A DNA stretch of 64,000 nucleotides, taken from contig CAWIIO010000002.1 in assembly GCA_963836265.1 (NCBI GenBank), positions 124,001-188,000 of the forward strand. The letters run 5' to 3'. Positions 46,873-56,890 of the stretch are shown here, piece by piece. The stretch comes from CAIWHR01 sp963836265 (lineage in GTDB: Bacteria; Pseudomonadota; Gammaproteobacteria; Burkholderiales; Casimicrobiaceae). The translations under genes and the position numbers were made by a program. The notes beneath the pieces are model-generated. The model searched no databases. It was not told where the DNA came from and saw only the letters and a program-made list of their open reading frames with translations. Each line of letters opens with the position of its first letter. Position 1 is the stretch's first letter.

Positions 46873-48101
46873 GTGAGGTTGACCCGCAAGATGATGGAGC
46901 GCAATGTAGGAGACGAAGTCGATGGCGATCGCGCTAAAGGGGCCGAGATGGCAGTCTCGCTGTTGGGCGCCGGTTTCTTCCGATCCGACGAGGAGCGCCT
47001 TCCGTTCGGTATCCCTTGGCTACGCGGCTTGACGCCGGGTCGTTTCGGCCTCTTCCTAGCGGTCTGTGCGTTGTTAACGATCCGGACTATAGAGGGCAGC
47101 CTTTTCGACTCCCTTGATGGCTGGCTCCTCGGGCGACCGGTCTATTTCGCCCTGGAACTGTTGTTTTACCTGCCGACGCTGATCTTCGTCACTATCGCCG
47201 ACAATCTATCGGCAGAGTCAGCGCCCCGACAACGGATAGCTGCGCTTTCCGCCGCCGTCATCGCGGGCGGTCTCATGTACCCGCTGCTCAAATTCCCCCT
47301 CCTTGTCTTAGCTGCTCACAACGACCAGATCGTGCGCCAGAGTGTAGGCGGGCAATTCGAAAACGTGATCACCAACATGTTTCGACCCCTAATCTACGGA
47401 GGTCCGCTTACGGCGGTTCTCTATCTGGTGACGCGCGAACGCAAGACCAGCGCGGGGCTGCACCAGGCGAGTCTCGCGCGCGTTACCCTTGATCGCCAGC
47501 TCGCCGAAGCCCAGCTGCAGGCGTTGCAGGCGCAGATCGAACCGCATTTTTTGTTCAACACGCTCGCCAACATCAAGGGACTATATCGGGCCGAGCATGC
47601 TGAGGGTCGCCAGCTGCTGCACGATTTCTCGGACTATCTACGCGCAGCGCTGCCGCAGATGCGGGAAACCGCGTCGACGCTGCGGCGCGAACTCGCGCTC
47701 TCGCTCGCGTACTTGCGCGTCCTGCAGGTGCGCATGGGCGAGCGCTGAAGGTGGAGGTGCTTGTTGCGGATGAATTGCTCGATGCGCGCGTGCCGCCGAT
47801 GATGCTCCCGACGTTGGTCGAGAACGCGATCAAGCATGGCCTCAATCCGCTACCGCAGGGTGGTGCGGTGCGCATCTGCGCGGCGCGCGACGGCGCGGGC
47901 ATCAAGATCCGCGTAGAGGACACCGGCACAGGGTTTCAAAAGAAACGTGGCTCCGGCGTCGGACTGGCCAACACGCGCGCGCGGCTCACCACCCTTTATG
48001 GCGATGCGGCGCAGTTATCGATTCGTTCCAACGTTCCCGGCGGTGTCATCGCCGAGATCGAGCTGCCGTTCGAGCGCCTGGACGAGCCCGCTTTGCGATG
48101 A
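46873..48101 (+). pseudogene. LytS-type membrane histidine kinase, broken by a 1-base frameshift
   Basis: Two overlapping-in-meaning frames make one kinase. Residues 1-291 (to the TGA at 46746-equivalent site 47746-47748) contain four to five membrane segments and the His-kinase motif QAQIEPHFLFNTLANIKG with the phospho-acceptor His at codon 47545-47547. The next frame (47751-48101) continues without loss as LVADELLDARVPPMMLPTLVENAIKHGLNPLP and the ATP-binding GSGVGLANTRARL. Adding one C in CGC-TGAAG (giving CGC CTG AAG) would restore a full-length protein. This is a recent mutation or a sequencing error. It starts a kinase-kinase-regulator operon. Confidence 0.85.
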
Positions 48102-49279
48102 ACCACGATGCGGCACTGGTTGCGGGTCGCTCGGCCGCGATGGACCGCGCGCGCGTCGACGGCGCCTTCGGCCACGTCATCGCTGCGTGGCGAGGGCTCA
48201 CCTGGAAGCACTGGATCTGGACACCGATCATCGCATTGCTGTTCGTGATCCCCAACACTACCAGTATCCGCTCGAATTTTGGCGCGTTCACGGAAGGGAA
48301 GGGGTGGTATTTGATCACGCCGGCGACCATACACCTCGTTGCTGGTTACTGCTTTCTCTTGGCCGTCACCGCTGCGGAGGCGAGCGCCTTGCGCGCTCGC
48401 CGCCCATGGCTGCCTTATCTCGCCGCCGTCCTCGCCGCCGCCACGCTAACGGCGGTGCTTGTGGTTCCGGTCAGGCTCCTATTCGACATATCGATGTTTC
48501 ATCTTGTGAAGTGGAGCGATGTCGGCGCGAATGGGGTGGCAAACAGGATCGTCGGTGCCTTCGCGAATTGGCTGCTCACTGGAGGACTCCTCGTCTTCGT
48601 GTACGTGCGCCTCCAATCGGAGCGCCGTGCACGGGCGGCGTTCGCAAAGGCTGAGCTCGAGCGTTCGGTGACCAGTCGCCAACTGTTGGCAACGCGACTC
48701 GCGACGATGCAGGCGCAGATCGAGCCGCGCTTCCTTTTCAACACGCTGAAGCATGTCGAGGATCTCTACGAGAGGGACGAAGAAGCCGCGGAACGAATGC
48801 TAAATCACCTCATCGACTATCTGCGCACGGCGCTCCCGCAATTGCGCGGTGACGCATCCACGGTGGGTCGTGAAATGCATCTGGCCGGCGCGTATCTGAA
48901 CATCCTGAAAATGCGGATGGGGAGCCGCCTGCAGGTTGCCTTCGATGTCGCACCGGACGTGGCCAACATGCCGTTAGCACCGATGCTCCTGCTACCGCTG
49001 ATCGACAACGCCGTGCGCCACGGTCTCGAGCCATTACCGCGGGGCGGACGCATCGACGTGCGCGCTAGAGCGGAGCGCGGTCGCTTGAGCCTCGCCGTCG
49101 CGGATACCGGCATCGGAGACCCTGAAGCGTTAGCGGAAGGCGCCGGGCTCGCAAGTCTGCGCGAACGGCTCGTTGGGCTCCATGGAAATGCCGCGCAGCT
49201 CACGATAAGTCGCACGGATCCTCACGGGATGACCATCGCCATCGAGGTACCACATGAAGCAACGCGCGCTGATTGCTGA
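48098..49279 (+). CDS. LytS-type sensor kinase with Arg in place of the phospho-acceptor His
   Basis: This 393-residue protein has four N-terminal membrane segments and a His_kinase/HATPase C-terminal part. The dimerisation motif reads QAQIEPRFLFNTLKHVEDLY: residue 211 is Arg (codon CGC at 48728-48730) where the family has His. The HATPase part keeps its N-box LLLPLIDNAVRHGLEPLPRGG and AEGAGLASLRERL. It may be a pseudokinase, or act in trans on a partner. The ATG overlaps the end of the first kinase by 4 bases, and the regulator gene begins inside its 3' end. Confidence 0.9.
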   Translation: MNHDAALVAGRSAAMDRARVDGAFGHVIAAWRGLTWKHWIWTPIIALLFVIPNTTSIRSNFGAFTEGKGWYLITPATIHLVAGYCFLLAVTAAEASALRARRPWLPYLAAVLAAATLTAVLVVPVRLLFDISMFHLVKWSDVGANGVANRIVGAFANWLLTGGLLVFVYVRLQSERRARAAFAKAELERSVTSRQLLATRLATMQAQIEPRFLFNTLKHVEDLYERDEEAAERMLNHLIDYLRTALPQLRGDASTVGREMHLAGAYLNILKMRMGSRLQVAFDVAPDVANMPLAPMLLLPLIDNAVRHGLEPLPRGGRIDVRARAERGRLSLAVADTGIGDPEALAEGAGLASLRERLVGLHGNAAQLTISRTDPHGMTIAIEVPHEATRADC

Positions 49280-50003
49280 GGACGAGTCGGTTCTGCGACG
49301 AGAGATGCAGAAGCTGTTGGGGTCCGTCTGGCCGGAGCTGGAGATCGTCGCGGTTGCCGAAGATGGTCTTGCGGCGATTCGTGCGCTGGAGCGCGAGCGA
49401 CCGAATGTCCTGTTTCTGGATATCCAAATGCCAGGACTGTCAGGCATCGACGTCGCGCGCGCGGCCAGTGGACAGGCGCACGTCGTGTTCGTCACCGCGT
49501 ACGATCAATACGCGGTTGCTGCTTTCGAGGAAGGTGCCGTCGACTATGTCATGAAGCCAATCAGTGCTGCCCGACTGGTCACGGCCTGCCAGCGCGTGAA
49601 GAAGCGCCTCGATTCCGCACCGGCGAACCTCGACGGCCTGCTCACGCAATTGGCGGAGCGTGCGTCGAAGGTGAAATCGTATCTTCGTTGGATCAATGTG
49701 TCGCGCGGCACAGACGTCGTGCTGGTCACGGTCGATGAGATTTGCTATTTCCAAGCCGATACCAAATATACGAATGTCATGACGGCGCATATGCAGGGCT
49801 TGATCCGGACCCCACTCCGCGAGCTGCACGACGAGCTCGACCCGTCGATGTTCTGGCAGATCCACCGTGCGACTCTGGTCAACGTGAACGCGATCGCGTC
49901 CGTTGCGAACGACATGCGTGGCCACGTGACGCTCAAGCTCAAGCAGCGCAAGGAAACCTTGGCGGTTAGCCAGCCGTACGCACACCTCTTCCGTCAGATG
50001 TAG
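49254..50003 (+). CDS. LytTR-family response regulator
   Basis: This 249-residue regulator has a receiver domain and a LytTR DNA-binding domain. In the receiver, the acidic pair is AEDES, the phospho-acceptor Asp is in VLFLDIQMPGLSG, the Thr in FVTAYDQYA and the Lys in YVMKPI. The DNA-binding domain has INVSRGTDVVLVTVDEICYFQAD, FWQIHRATLVNVNAI and QRKETLAVSQPYAHLFR. It overlaps the second kinase by 26 bases. All receiver key residues are intact, unlike those of the kinases. The target genes are unknown; LytTR regulators often act on nearby membrane or exported protein genes. Confidence 0.94.
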   Translation: MKQRALIAEDESVLRREMQKLLGSVWPELEIVAVAEDGLAAIRALERERPNVLFLDIQMPGLSGIDVARAASGQAHVVFVTAYDQYAVAAFEEGAVDYVMKPISAARLVTACQRVKKRLDSAPANLDGLLTQLAERASKVKSYLRWINVSRGTDVVLVTVDEICYFQADTKYTNVMTAHMQGLIRTPLRELHDELDPSMFWQIHRATLVNVNAIASVANDMRGHVTLKLKQRKETLAVSQPYAHLFRQM

Positions 50004-50696
50004 CGCATCTCAAGCGCTCCGGGTGTCCTTGGTAATAGGAAGTCACACACGAAGCTCTCTGCCTCCTGGTTCCCGCCTCCTGGACCATGGCTTGCGCTTG
50101 CAAGAACGCGTCCGCTGCCGGCCTGATAGGTGTCGACATGGCTCCCGCAGAAAGTGCGGCTAATTCTTGTTGGCGGCCTAGCGCACCTAAAGCATCTTAT
50201 GTTTCGTCTAGTGCGCCGCACCTTTCGGTATCAATTCGCGATACTTGTGCTATGAGAAACAGCCCCTTCGGTTCATGGCGAGCCGAAATCACTTGTTGTG
50301 CTGCTCGGCTTCCTTGCCGAGCGCATCCTCGCGCTAACCCTGCCAAGGACTGCTATAGAGCGCGGGATGCTATGACTGGAAATGGCCGTTAGCCGAAGTC
50401 CACGGACGTCCGCTTATCGACTGCATGACTGTCAGCAACGGCCCTGGGTTGTTGCGCGACGAGGCCATCGACAACTCAGTCCTTCGCCGGCGTACTGAGT
50501 ACTCCGAACTTCGAACGACGCGTTAAGTGCGCCGGACGACGGGCAGGGCGCCCGGCCATCCGCAGCGCCATGTTGGATCCCTCACCTGTCGCGCGCGTAC
50601 AGATGGCGTAGACTTCGATCGGCTTTGGCAGACGTCACCATGCTGACGATGGAATCTGAACCATAAGTATCCGAAGTGCTCGTCGAGGAGATGATC
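50004..50696. other. 693-bp gap with no recognised gene
   Basis: Short frames exist but none looks like a protein. It contains one copy (50492-50521) of a 30-base repeat whose second copy is at 51675-51704, on the other side of the SYLF gene. Confidence 0.5.
50492..50521 (+). repeat. 30-bp direct repeat, copy 1
   Basis: This 30-base string matches 51675-51704 at 27 positions, including the shared core TCGAACGACGC. The two copies flank the SYLF gene at about 1.2 kb spacing. Possible recombination remnant. Confidence 0.55.
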
Positions 50697-51386
50697 ATGT
50701 TATCCAGATTGCTTCGTTCTGCCGGAATGGCCGCGTTTGTCGCGGCGAATTGCGCATTGGTCGTGCCCGACGTTTGCGCGCAGGCCGATCCGCAAGCACA
50801 CATCGCCGCATCGGAGGTGACGCTCTCAAATTTCCTCCGTGATCCCGACATGGACTGGCTACAGCGAAACTTCAGCCGCGCGAAGGCGGTGATCATCACG
50901 CCCGAGATCATCAAGGCCGGTTTCATCTTCGGCGGCTCGGGCGGGCGGGCGCTCGTGGTCGCGCGCGACCCGGCGACCGGCGGATGGGTCGGCCCCGCGT
51001 TCTACGTGATGGCGACCGCTAGCGTCGGTTTCCAGGCCGGGATCTCGCTGGCGGAAGGGGTTACGCTGGTGATGACCGAAAAGGGCTTCAACTCGCTGCT
51101 CGCGACTTCGTTCAAGATCGGCGGCGACGCCAGCATCGCCGCGGGTCCGGTCGGCGCGGGTGCCCGAAGCGACATCGTGGCCGACCTCATCACCTTCAAC
51201 CGGGCCAAGGGCGTGTACGGCGGACTGAATCTCGACGGGACCGTGGTCACCCCCTCCGATGACTGGAACGCGTCGTTCTACGGGAAAAAGGTGCTGCCGC
51301 CGGACATTCTGGTGCGGACATCGGTCCACAACCCTGCGGCCGACAATTTGCTCGCGCAGGTTAGCGCTGCCGCAAGCAAGAAATAG
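50697..51386 (+). CDS. SYLF-domain (YSC84-type) exported protein
   Basis: This 229-residue protein has a signal peptide (to about DVCAQA, residue 29) and then a SYLF lipid-binding domain. Domain signatures are AKAVIITPEIIKAGFIFGGSGGRALVV, GWVGPAFYVMATASVGFQAG, LVMTEKGFNSLL, then KIGGDASIAAGPVGAGARSD and FNRAKGVYGGLNLDGTVV. SYLF proteins bind phosphoinositides in eukaryotes; the bacterial role is unknown, probably envelope lipid binding. ATG 50697 is preferred, with GAGGAG 6 bases upstream, over a GTG at 50676. Confidence 0.9.
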   Translation: MLSRLLRSAGMAAFVAANCALVVPDVCAQADPQAHIAASEVTLSNFLRDPDMDWLQRNFSRAKAVIITPEIIKAGFIFGGSGGRALVVARDPATGGWVGPAFYVMATASVGFQAGISLAEGVTLVMTEKGFNSLLATSFKIGGDASIAAGPVGAGARSDIVADLITFNRAKGVYGGLNLDGTVVTPSDDWNASFYGKKVLPPDILVRTSVHNPAADNLLAQVSAAASKK

Positions 51387-51811
51387 AATCCGCAGACTTT
51401 CGAGATACCGCCAGGGGCGCGCACAAGGGCACATCTCCATGAGGCACGAATCCGCCTATTGCATCCTGGAGCTCGAATTCAGCACTTCATACGGAGCAGG
51501 GGCATCTTTTTTCGGGGCGCGTCGAGCTGAAAATCACAGCCTTGTGCTAAGTATTTCGTATTCCGCTAGAGGTTCTGAGCGCGCCAGTGTCGTGCGGGCT
51601 GCTGGCGAAATCGCCTAAGGCGCGCCGTAATAGCGCGTCGCTCCTGGCGCTCGGTGCTGGGTGCGACGAGCGCAGTACTGGGTGCTCCGAACGTCGAACG
51701 ACGCCCTGGAATTTCGATCGAGAGTTTACGTGTGCGGATGTTCGGGGCGACCGGCAACACAATGCCGGACCAGAGCGGCGTTCACTTCTTTCAGCGGCCG
51801 TGCCCGACCGA
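51387..51811. other. 425-bp gap between the SYLF gene and the IS1182 remnant
   Basis: No gene recognised. It contains the second copy of the 30-base repeat (51675-51704). Confidence 0.5.
51675..51704 (+). repeat. 30-bp direct repeat, copy 2
   Basis: Second copy, 27 of 30 bases identical with 50492-50521, same orientation, 100 bases before the probable IS1182 end. Confidence 0.55.
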
Positions 51812-52873
51812 GGGTGTGTGAAAACGCGAATGTTGCCTATAGTGAAGAAGGTAGATTCTTCGGAGCGGCGACATGAAGCGATTCATCGAAGGTGATGACC
51901 GAAGCCAGGTGACCTTGCTGCCCGAGTGTCTCGATGACTATGTCGGTGAGGACAACCTGGTTCGGGTGATCGATGTCTTCATCGACGAGCTGGATCTGAC
52001 GGGTCTTGGCTTCGAGGGCGTGGCGCCGGCGGACACCGGGCGTCCGGCGTACCACCCGGCGGTGCTGTTGAAGATTTACGTCTATGGATATCTCAACCGC
52101 CTGCAGTCGAGCCGGCGCCTGGAACGCGAGACGCAGCGCAACGTCGAGCTGATGTGGCTGACCGGTCGCTTGACGCCGGACTTCAAGACCGTCGCCGACT
52201 TCCGCAAGGACAACGGTAAAGCGATCCGTAACGTCTGCCGCGAATTTATCGTACTGTGCCGCCGACTCGAGCTGTTCTCCGAAGCGATTGTGGCGATCGA
52301 CGGCAGCAAGTTCAAGGCGGTCAACAACCGCGATAAGAACTTCACTGACCACAAGCTCAAGAAGCGGATGGATCAGCTGGAGGAAAGCATCGGCCGCTAT
52401 CTGGCCGAGCTCGACCGCGCGGATCGGGACCCGACCCTCGTCACGGAAGGCCGAGTTTCGCGGCTCAAGGAGAAGGTCGCCTCGGTCAAGGCGCACATGG
52501 AGCACCTGAAACAGATTGGCCAGCAACTACGGGAAGCACCTGACGGGCAAGTCTCGCTGACCGATCCAGATGCGCGCTCGATGGCCACCAGTGGCCGAGG
52601 CACCGGCATCGTCGGCTACAACGTGCAGACCGCGGTCGATACCAAGCACCACCTGATCGTGGCTCACGAAGTTACCAACGTCGGCCATGACCGCACCCAG
52701 CTGTTCGCGATGGCCACGCAGGCGCGCAGCGCGACGGGAAAGGAAGAGCTGACCGTCGTTGCTGATCGCGGCTACTTCAAAGGCGAAGAGATTCTGGATT
52801 GCGACCGGGCCGGCATGACCCCGCTGGTGCCCAAGTCGCTGACCTCCAACAGCAAGGCCGATGGTCGCTTCGA
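51812..52873 (+). mobile_element. Truncated IS1182-type insertion sequence
   Basis: The left end is placed at GGGTGTGTGAAAACGC (51812), the kind of end seen in IS1182 elements, 61 bases before the transposase start. The right end is missing: homology to the family stops at about 52873 inside the transposase, and no matching inverted terminal repeat was found up to the IS66 end. The element is probably immobile by itself. Confidence 0.7.
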
Positions 52874-52991
52874 CTCAATGGCTGCTGACTGGAAAATTTC
52901 ACGGCGACACCGATCGGCAGCTGTTGGCCGAACTCGGCCCGTCAAGATCGGACTCCATCTGTCACGGCCTGGCAGATCAAATCGCGGTTAG
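51873..52991 (+). pseudogene. IS1182-family transposase, C-terminally truncated
   Basis: The 372-codon frame opens FIEGDDRSQVTLLPECLDDYV, then RPAYHPAVLLKIYVYGYLNRL, TPDFKTVADFRKDNG, and FKAVNNRDKNFTD with VVADRGYFKGEEI. All are typical of IS1182 DDE transposases. After KADGRFD (about residue 333) the sequence no longer follows the family and runs ~40 unrelated residues to a stop. The C-terminal catalytic Glu region is therefore lost. Confidence 0.85.
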
Positions 52992-53242
52992 GACATCTCT
53001 TATCGATGGAACTTCTACAGTACGTGACCGAAAAGCTCTGCAAGGGCGCGATCTCAAGTAGCTGATTTCAAGCCCATAAAGTCAACTGCTTCGGGACATG
53101 TTCCGAGAAAACGCTTAATTGCGCCCTTAGACTCGCGTAGTTAGCAGCAGGCGCCGTTGCACTCCCGCGACGGCCGAAGTTGCGGATGCGAGGACAGGAT
53201 GCACGCTGTTGTTGCTCAGAGTGCCCGGCCTGCGGAAACGCA
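52992..53242. other. Unassigned DNA between the truncated IS1182 and the IS66 element
   Basis: About 370 bases from the IS1182 breakpoint (~52873) to the IS66 left end carry no recognised gene. The short frame reading FHGDTDRQLLAELG was not identified. Confidence 0.4.
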
Positions 53243-53323
53243 GTAAGCGTCCGGTGATCGCATCTTGAACTGACGCATATCGGCGCTCGAAGATGGCGTC
53301 CGCTACCAAATAGGCGGACGCCA

Positions 53324-53722
53324 ATGGATCAGAGCAAGCAAGAGCGGCAAAGCATGTCCAAGGCGCCGGAGAAGGCCCGGCGCCGGCGGCACACGGTGGC
53401 GCAGAAGTTGGCGATCGTGCGCGAATGCCTGGTGCCTGGCGCGTCGCTGGCCGGAGTCGCCATGGCGCATCAGGCCAACGCCAACATGGTGCGCAAGTGG
53501 GTGGTGAAGTTTCAGCGTGGCGGGTTCGGGGAAGTGGCAGATTCCGGCGTGGCGCTGCTGCCGGTTGCAGTGCGGAACCCATCCGCCGTAAGGGTCCCCG
53601 TGAAGGTAGCTGCTCCGAGCGTGACCTTGGAGATCGAGATGCCAAGGGGCGTGGTTCGCTTTTACGGTCCACCCAATCTGGAGCTGCTGAATTCGTTCAT
53701 CAACGCGCTGACCGGTCGATGA
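53324..53722 (+). CDS. tnpA: IS66 TnpA (Orf1)
   Basis: This 132-residue protein has the helix-turn-helix IS66 Orf1 pattern: RRRHTVAQKLAIVRECLVPG, VAMAHQANANMVRKWVVKFQR. A C-terminal tail holds the stretch VRFYGPPNLELL. It is required with TnpB for transposition in characterised IS66 elements and may bind the ends. Its stop overlaps the tnpB start (ATGA). Confidence 0.92.
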   Translation: MDQSKQERQSMSKAPEKARRRRHTVAQKLAIVRECLVPGASLAGVAMAHQANANMVRKWVVKFQRGGFGEVADSGVALLPVAVRNPSAVRVPVKVAAPSVTLEIEMPRGVVRFYGPPNLELLNSFINALTGR

Positions 53723-54066
53723 TCGGCTTGCCACTCGGCACCCGGGTGTGGATTGCCGCGGGGGTGACGGATATGCGTCGGGGCATGGACAGCCTGGCCG
53801 CCCTGGTGCAGACGGTGTTGGGTGAGCAGCCGTTCTCGGGCAACGTGTTCGTGTTTCGTGGCCGGCGCGGCGATCTGGTGAAGCTGCTGTGGTGGAGCGG
53901 CGACGGGATGAACCTGTACGCGAAGCGCCTGGAGCGTGGGCGATTCGTGTGGCCGCAGGCGACGAGCGGCACGGTGCATCTGTCTGCCGCGCAGCTGTCG
54001 ATGCTGCTCGAAGGCATCGACTGGCGCCGACCCACACGCACTTGGCAGCCGAGCGTCGCAGCGTAA
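53719..54066 (+). CDS. tnpB: IS66 TnpB (Orf2)
   Basis: This 115-residue protein matches IS66 Orf2: GTRVWIAAGVTDMRRGMDSLA, FSGNVFVFRGRRGDLVKLLWW, GMNLYAKRLERGRFVWP and LLEGIDWRRP. It is highly conserved in the family and its exact activity is not settled. Translationally coupled to tnpA. Confidence 0.95.
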   Translation: MIGLPLGTRVWIAAGVTDMRRGMDSLAALVQTVLGEQPFSGNVFVFRGRRGDLVKLLWWSGDGMNLYAKRLERGRFVWPQATSGTVHLSAAQLSMLLEGIDWRRPTRTWQPSVAA

Positions 54067-55489
54067 CAACAGTATCGCCGCGATGTGCCGCGTGATGCAT
54101 TGCGCGCGTGCATCGCACACGCGAGTTGCGGTACATTCGCGTCCATGGCGCTGGCAATCGATCAACTTCCCGATGACGTTGCGACGCTGAAGCGTCTGCT
54201 GGTCGAACGCGATGCCGAGGTCGTGCAGCGCCTGGCGGAGCTGGAAGTGCAGCGAGCCGAAGTGCTGACCGCGCGGCTGCTGATCGAGAAGCTCAAGCTG
54301 CAGATCGCGCGCCTGCGCCGCATCCAGTTCGGCCGGCGCTCCGAGCAGCACGATGCCCGCGTCGTGCAATTGGAGCTGATCGTCGAGGAGCTGGAAACCA
54401 GCTTGGCGGTGAGCCCCGTTTCAGCCGTGGCTACCCCGTCATCGTCGCCACGTACCCCGCCAGTGCGGCGGCCGCTGCCGGCGACGTTGCCGCGGGAGAC
54501 GCTGGTCCACGCAGCGGCGTGCACCTGTCCTGACTGCGGCGGCGCGCTGAAGCAGATCGGCGAAGATGTCGCGGAACAGCTCGAGTTCATTCCCGAGCAC
54601 TTCAAAGTCATCCGTCATGTCCGGCCGAAATTCGCCTGCGGCAAGTGTTCGACCATCGTGCAGGCGGCGGCTCCGTCGCGCCCCATCGACAAAGGGCTCG
54701 CCGGCCCGGGCCTGCTGGCGCACGTTGCCGTCTCGAAGTACCTCGATCATCTGCCGCTGTACCGGCAATCCGAGATCTATGCACGGCAAGGCATCGACCT
54801 GGAGCGCTCGACGCTCGCCGATTGGATCGGCGGCATCTCCCGTCTGGTCACGCCGCTTGCCGAGCTGATCGGTCGCTACGTCACTACCGCCACGAAGATC
54901 CACGCCGACGACACGCCGGTGCCGGTGCTCGATCCGGGGCGGGGCAAGACCAAGACCGGTCGGTTGTGGGTGTACGTGCGCGATGATCGACCCGCCGGGA
55001 GCGCCGAGGCCCCGGCAGCGTTCTATCGTTACACGGCGACGCGTGAAGGTGCGCATCCGCGGGCCCACCTGAAGGACTTCCAGGGGACGCTGCAGGCGGA
55101 CGGATTCAGCGGCTTCGACGGCCTCTATGTCGACGGCCGCGTCCGCGAAGCGGCGTGCTGGGCGCATGCCCGGCGCAAGTTCTACGACTTGCATGCCGAC
55201 ACTCGCTCACCGCTCGCCGAGCAAGCGCTGACGCAAATCCAGGGTTTGTACGCGATCGAAGCGGAGATTCGCGGCAAATCGCCCGACGAGCGCAGGCGCG
55301 TGCGCCAGGCGCGCGCCGGTCCGCTGTTGGACGCGTTGCAGCAGTGGATGCTGGAAACCCGAGCCAAGCTGTCGGTCAAGTCGGATCTAGCCGGCGCGAT
55401 CAACTACGCGCTCAAACGCTGGGCCGCCCTCACGCGGTATCGCGACGACGGTGCCGTGGAGATCGACACGGATGTATTTGACAAGCCCT

Positions 55490-56716
55490 TTATGCGGGTT
55501 CTCGCTTTGCGGGCGCCCTCGGCTTTGGCGGGACGGCTTTCCACGCCGAGGCGAAGCGCCGATATTCGTCTTCGGCCATCCCGAGCCATGCGCGCTCCTT
55601 ATCGCGAACCGTCTGCAGACTGTACTCGCGCGCGGGTCCCGGCTTGTTGCCACCACGGCGAGACGCGTGACCGGCCTTCAGCTCCAGCTCGCGCAGCTTC
55701 CACTGCAGGAGCGCCGGTCGTTTCCAGGCGTAGTCTTCCCCCTTGGTCAGCATGTGCCAGATAAGCACCGCCAGCTTCCGAGCCGTGGCTACCGCGGCGA
55801 CTTGCTTCCCGCGCTTGGCGCTGACGCGATTGAAGAATGCGCGCAGCGGCCCTGGCGCCGCCGCAATCGACCAAACGGACTCCACCAGCATCGCGCGGGC
55901 ATGACCCCGGCCCTGTTTGGTGATGTGACCGTGGAATGCCGGATGATCACCGGACTGGTGCACGCATGGGTTCAGCCCCAGGTAGCTGACCAGCTTCTCC
56001 GGGCTGGAGAAACGGGTGATGTCGCCGATCGCAGCCAGGACGCTGGCAGCGACGATGGAATTCACTCCACCGATCGTCATGAGTCGCTTCACGTTCGGCT
56101 GATCGAGTGCCCGCTGCGCCAGGTCCTTGTCGATCACCAGCAGCTCGGCGGCGAGTCGGTCGAGTTCATCGAGGTGACGCAACACCAGGCGTTTCTGATC
56201 GACGGGCACGGCCAACTGTTCGAGCCGGGCACGCCCCTTCTTGGTGAAGAGGTTGCCGGCCTCACGAGGAATCAAGTTGGCATGCAGGACGGATTGAACC
56301 CTGTTCTTCAGCCGAGTCGTCTGCGAAACAAGCTGGGTGCGTTCGGCGATGCACCGGCGCTCGGCCTGGACCGATTCGGGCGGTATCCAGACTTCCGGCA
56401 AGAACCGCGCGGCGTGCAGTCGGGCGAGAACCGCAGCATCGATCTTGTCGGTCTTGACCTTCGCCCAGGCGATGGCCCGCACCTGCAACGGGTTGGCTAC
56501 GACTACGCGATGGACAAACGGCGTCAGAAGGCGAACGATGATCGCCGTGTTGCCGGTGGCTTCCAGCACCACGTCGTCGTCCCTGCTAAGCTCTTTGCAG
56601 AACTCAAGCACTGCCTCGCGATCCATGGCGAAGCGACCGTGGTCTCTCACCGTGCCGTGCTCCAAGATGGCGACCTGAGCGAAGGACCGATGAACATCAA
56701 GTCCGATTACTCTCAT
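55490..56716 (-). CDS. IS110-family transposase (DEDD/serine recombinase)
   Basis: The protein has 408 residues. The N-terminal RuvC-like DEDD domain opens MRVIGLDVHRSFAQVAIL, has VLEATGNTAIIVRLL and VKTDKIDAAVLARL. The C-terminal Transposase_20 domain has LMTIGGVNSIVAASVLAAIGD, SYLGLNPCVHQSGDH with the candidate catalytic Ser, and ITKQGRGHARAML. ATG 56716 is the start, with AGGAGG 6 bases before it; an upstream GTG at 56740 lacks this. The gene is intact, so the copy may be active. Confidence 0.94.
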   Translation of the reverse strand: MRVIGLDVHRSFAQVAILEHGTVRDHGRFAMDREAVLEFCKELSRDDDVVLEATGNTAIIVRLLTPFVHRVVVANPLQVRAIAWAKVKTDKIDAAVLARLHAARFLPEVWIPPESVQAERRCIAERTQLVSQTTRLKNRVQSVLHANLIPREAGNLFTKKGRARLEQLAVPVDQKRLVLRHLDELDRLAAELLVIDKDLAQRALDQPNVKRLMTIGGVNSIVAASVLAAIGDITRFSSPEKLVSYLGLNPCVHQSGDHPAFHGHITKQGRGHARAMLVESVWSIAAAPGPLRAFFNRVSAKRGKQVAAVATARKLAVLIWHMLTKGEDYAWKRPALLQWKLRELELKAGHASRRGGNKPGPAREYSLQTVRDKERAWLGMAEDEYRRFASAWKAVPPKPRAPAKREPA

Positions 56717-56739
56717 TTGGGATCCTCCTACAGTGAACA

Positions 56740-56890
56740 CATCACAGCGGGAGCTCGCGGGTCACACGACAACTACGGATTCGCGCTCGCAGCGCATCCG
56801 GGCGAATCGAAGGGGCGGCCAGATAACAACTCGAGCTCGCAGCTCATTGTCAATTTCGGCCTGCCCGCAAGACATGCTCCCGTCGCCCCA
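56740..56890 (-). ncRNA. Predicted IS110 bridge RNA (ends approximate)
   Basis: The region upstream of the transposase should encode the family's bridge RNA. On the RNA-sense (minus) strand, GTTGTTATC followed by TGGC (56830 to 56818) repeats exactly the 13 bases at the insertion junction (56971 to 56959). It is thus a candidate left target guide. A TCGAT at 56806-56810 can pair with ATCGA of the reconstructed target and is a candidate right guide. A 7-bp hairpin GATTCGC/GCGAATC follows. The fold and ends have not been computed. Confidence 0.5.

Noticed and set aside
50087..50392. 101-codon frame in the gap after the LytTR regulator
   Set aside because: Cys/Arg-rich translation without family resemblance or ribosome-binding site.
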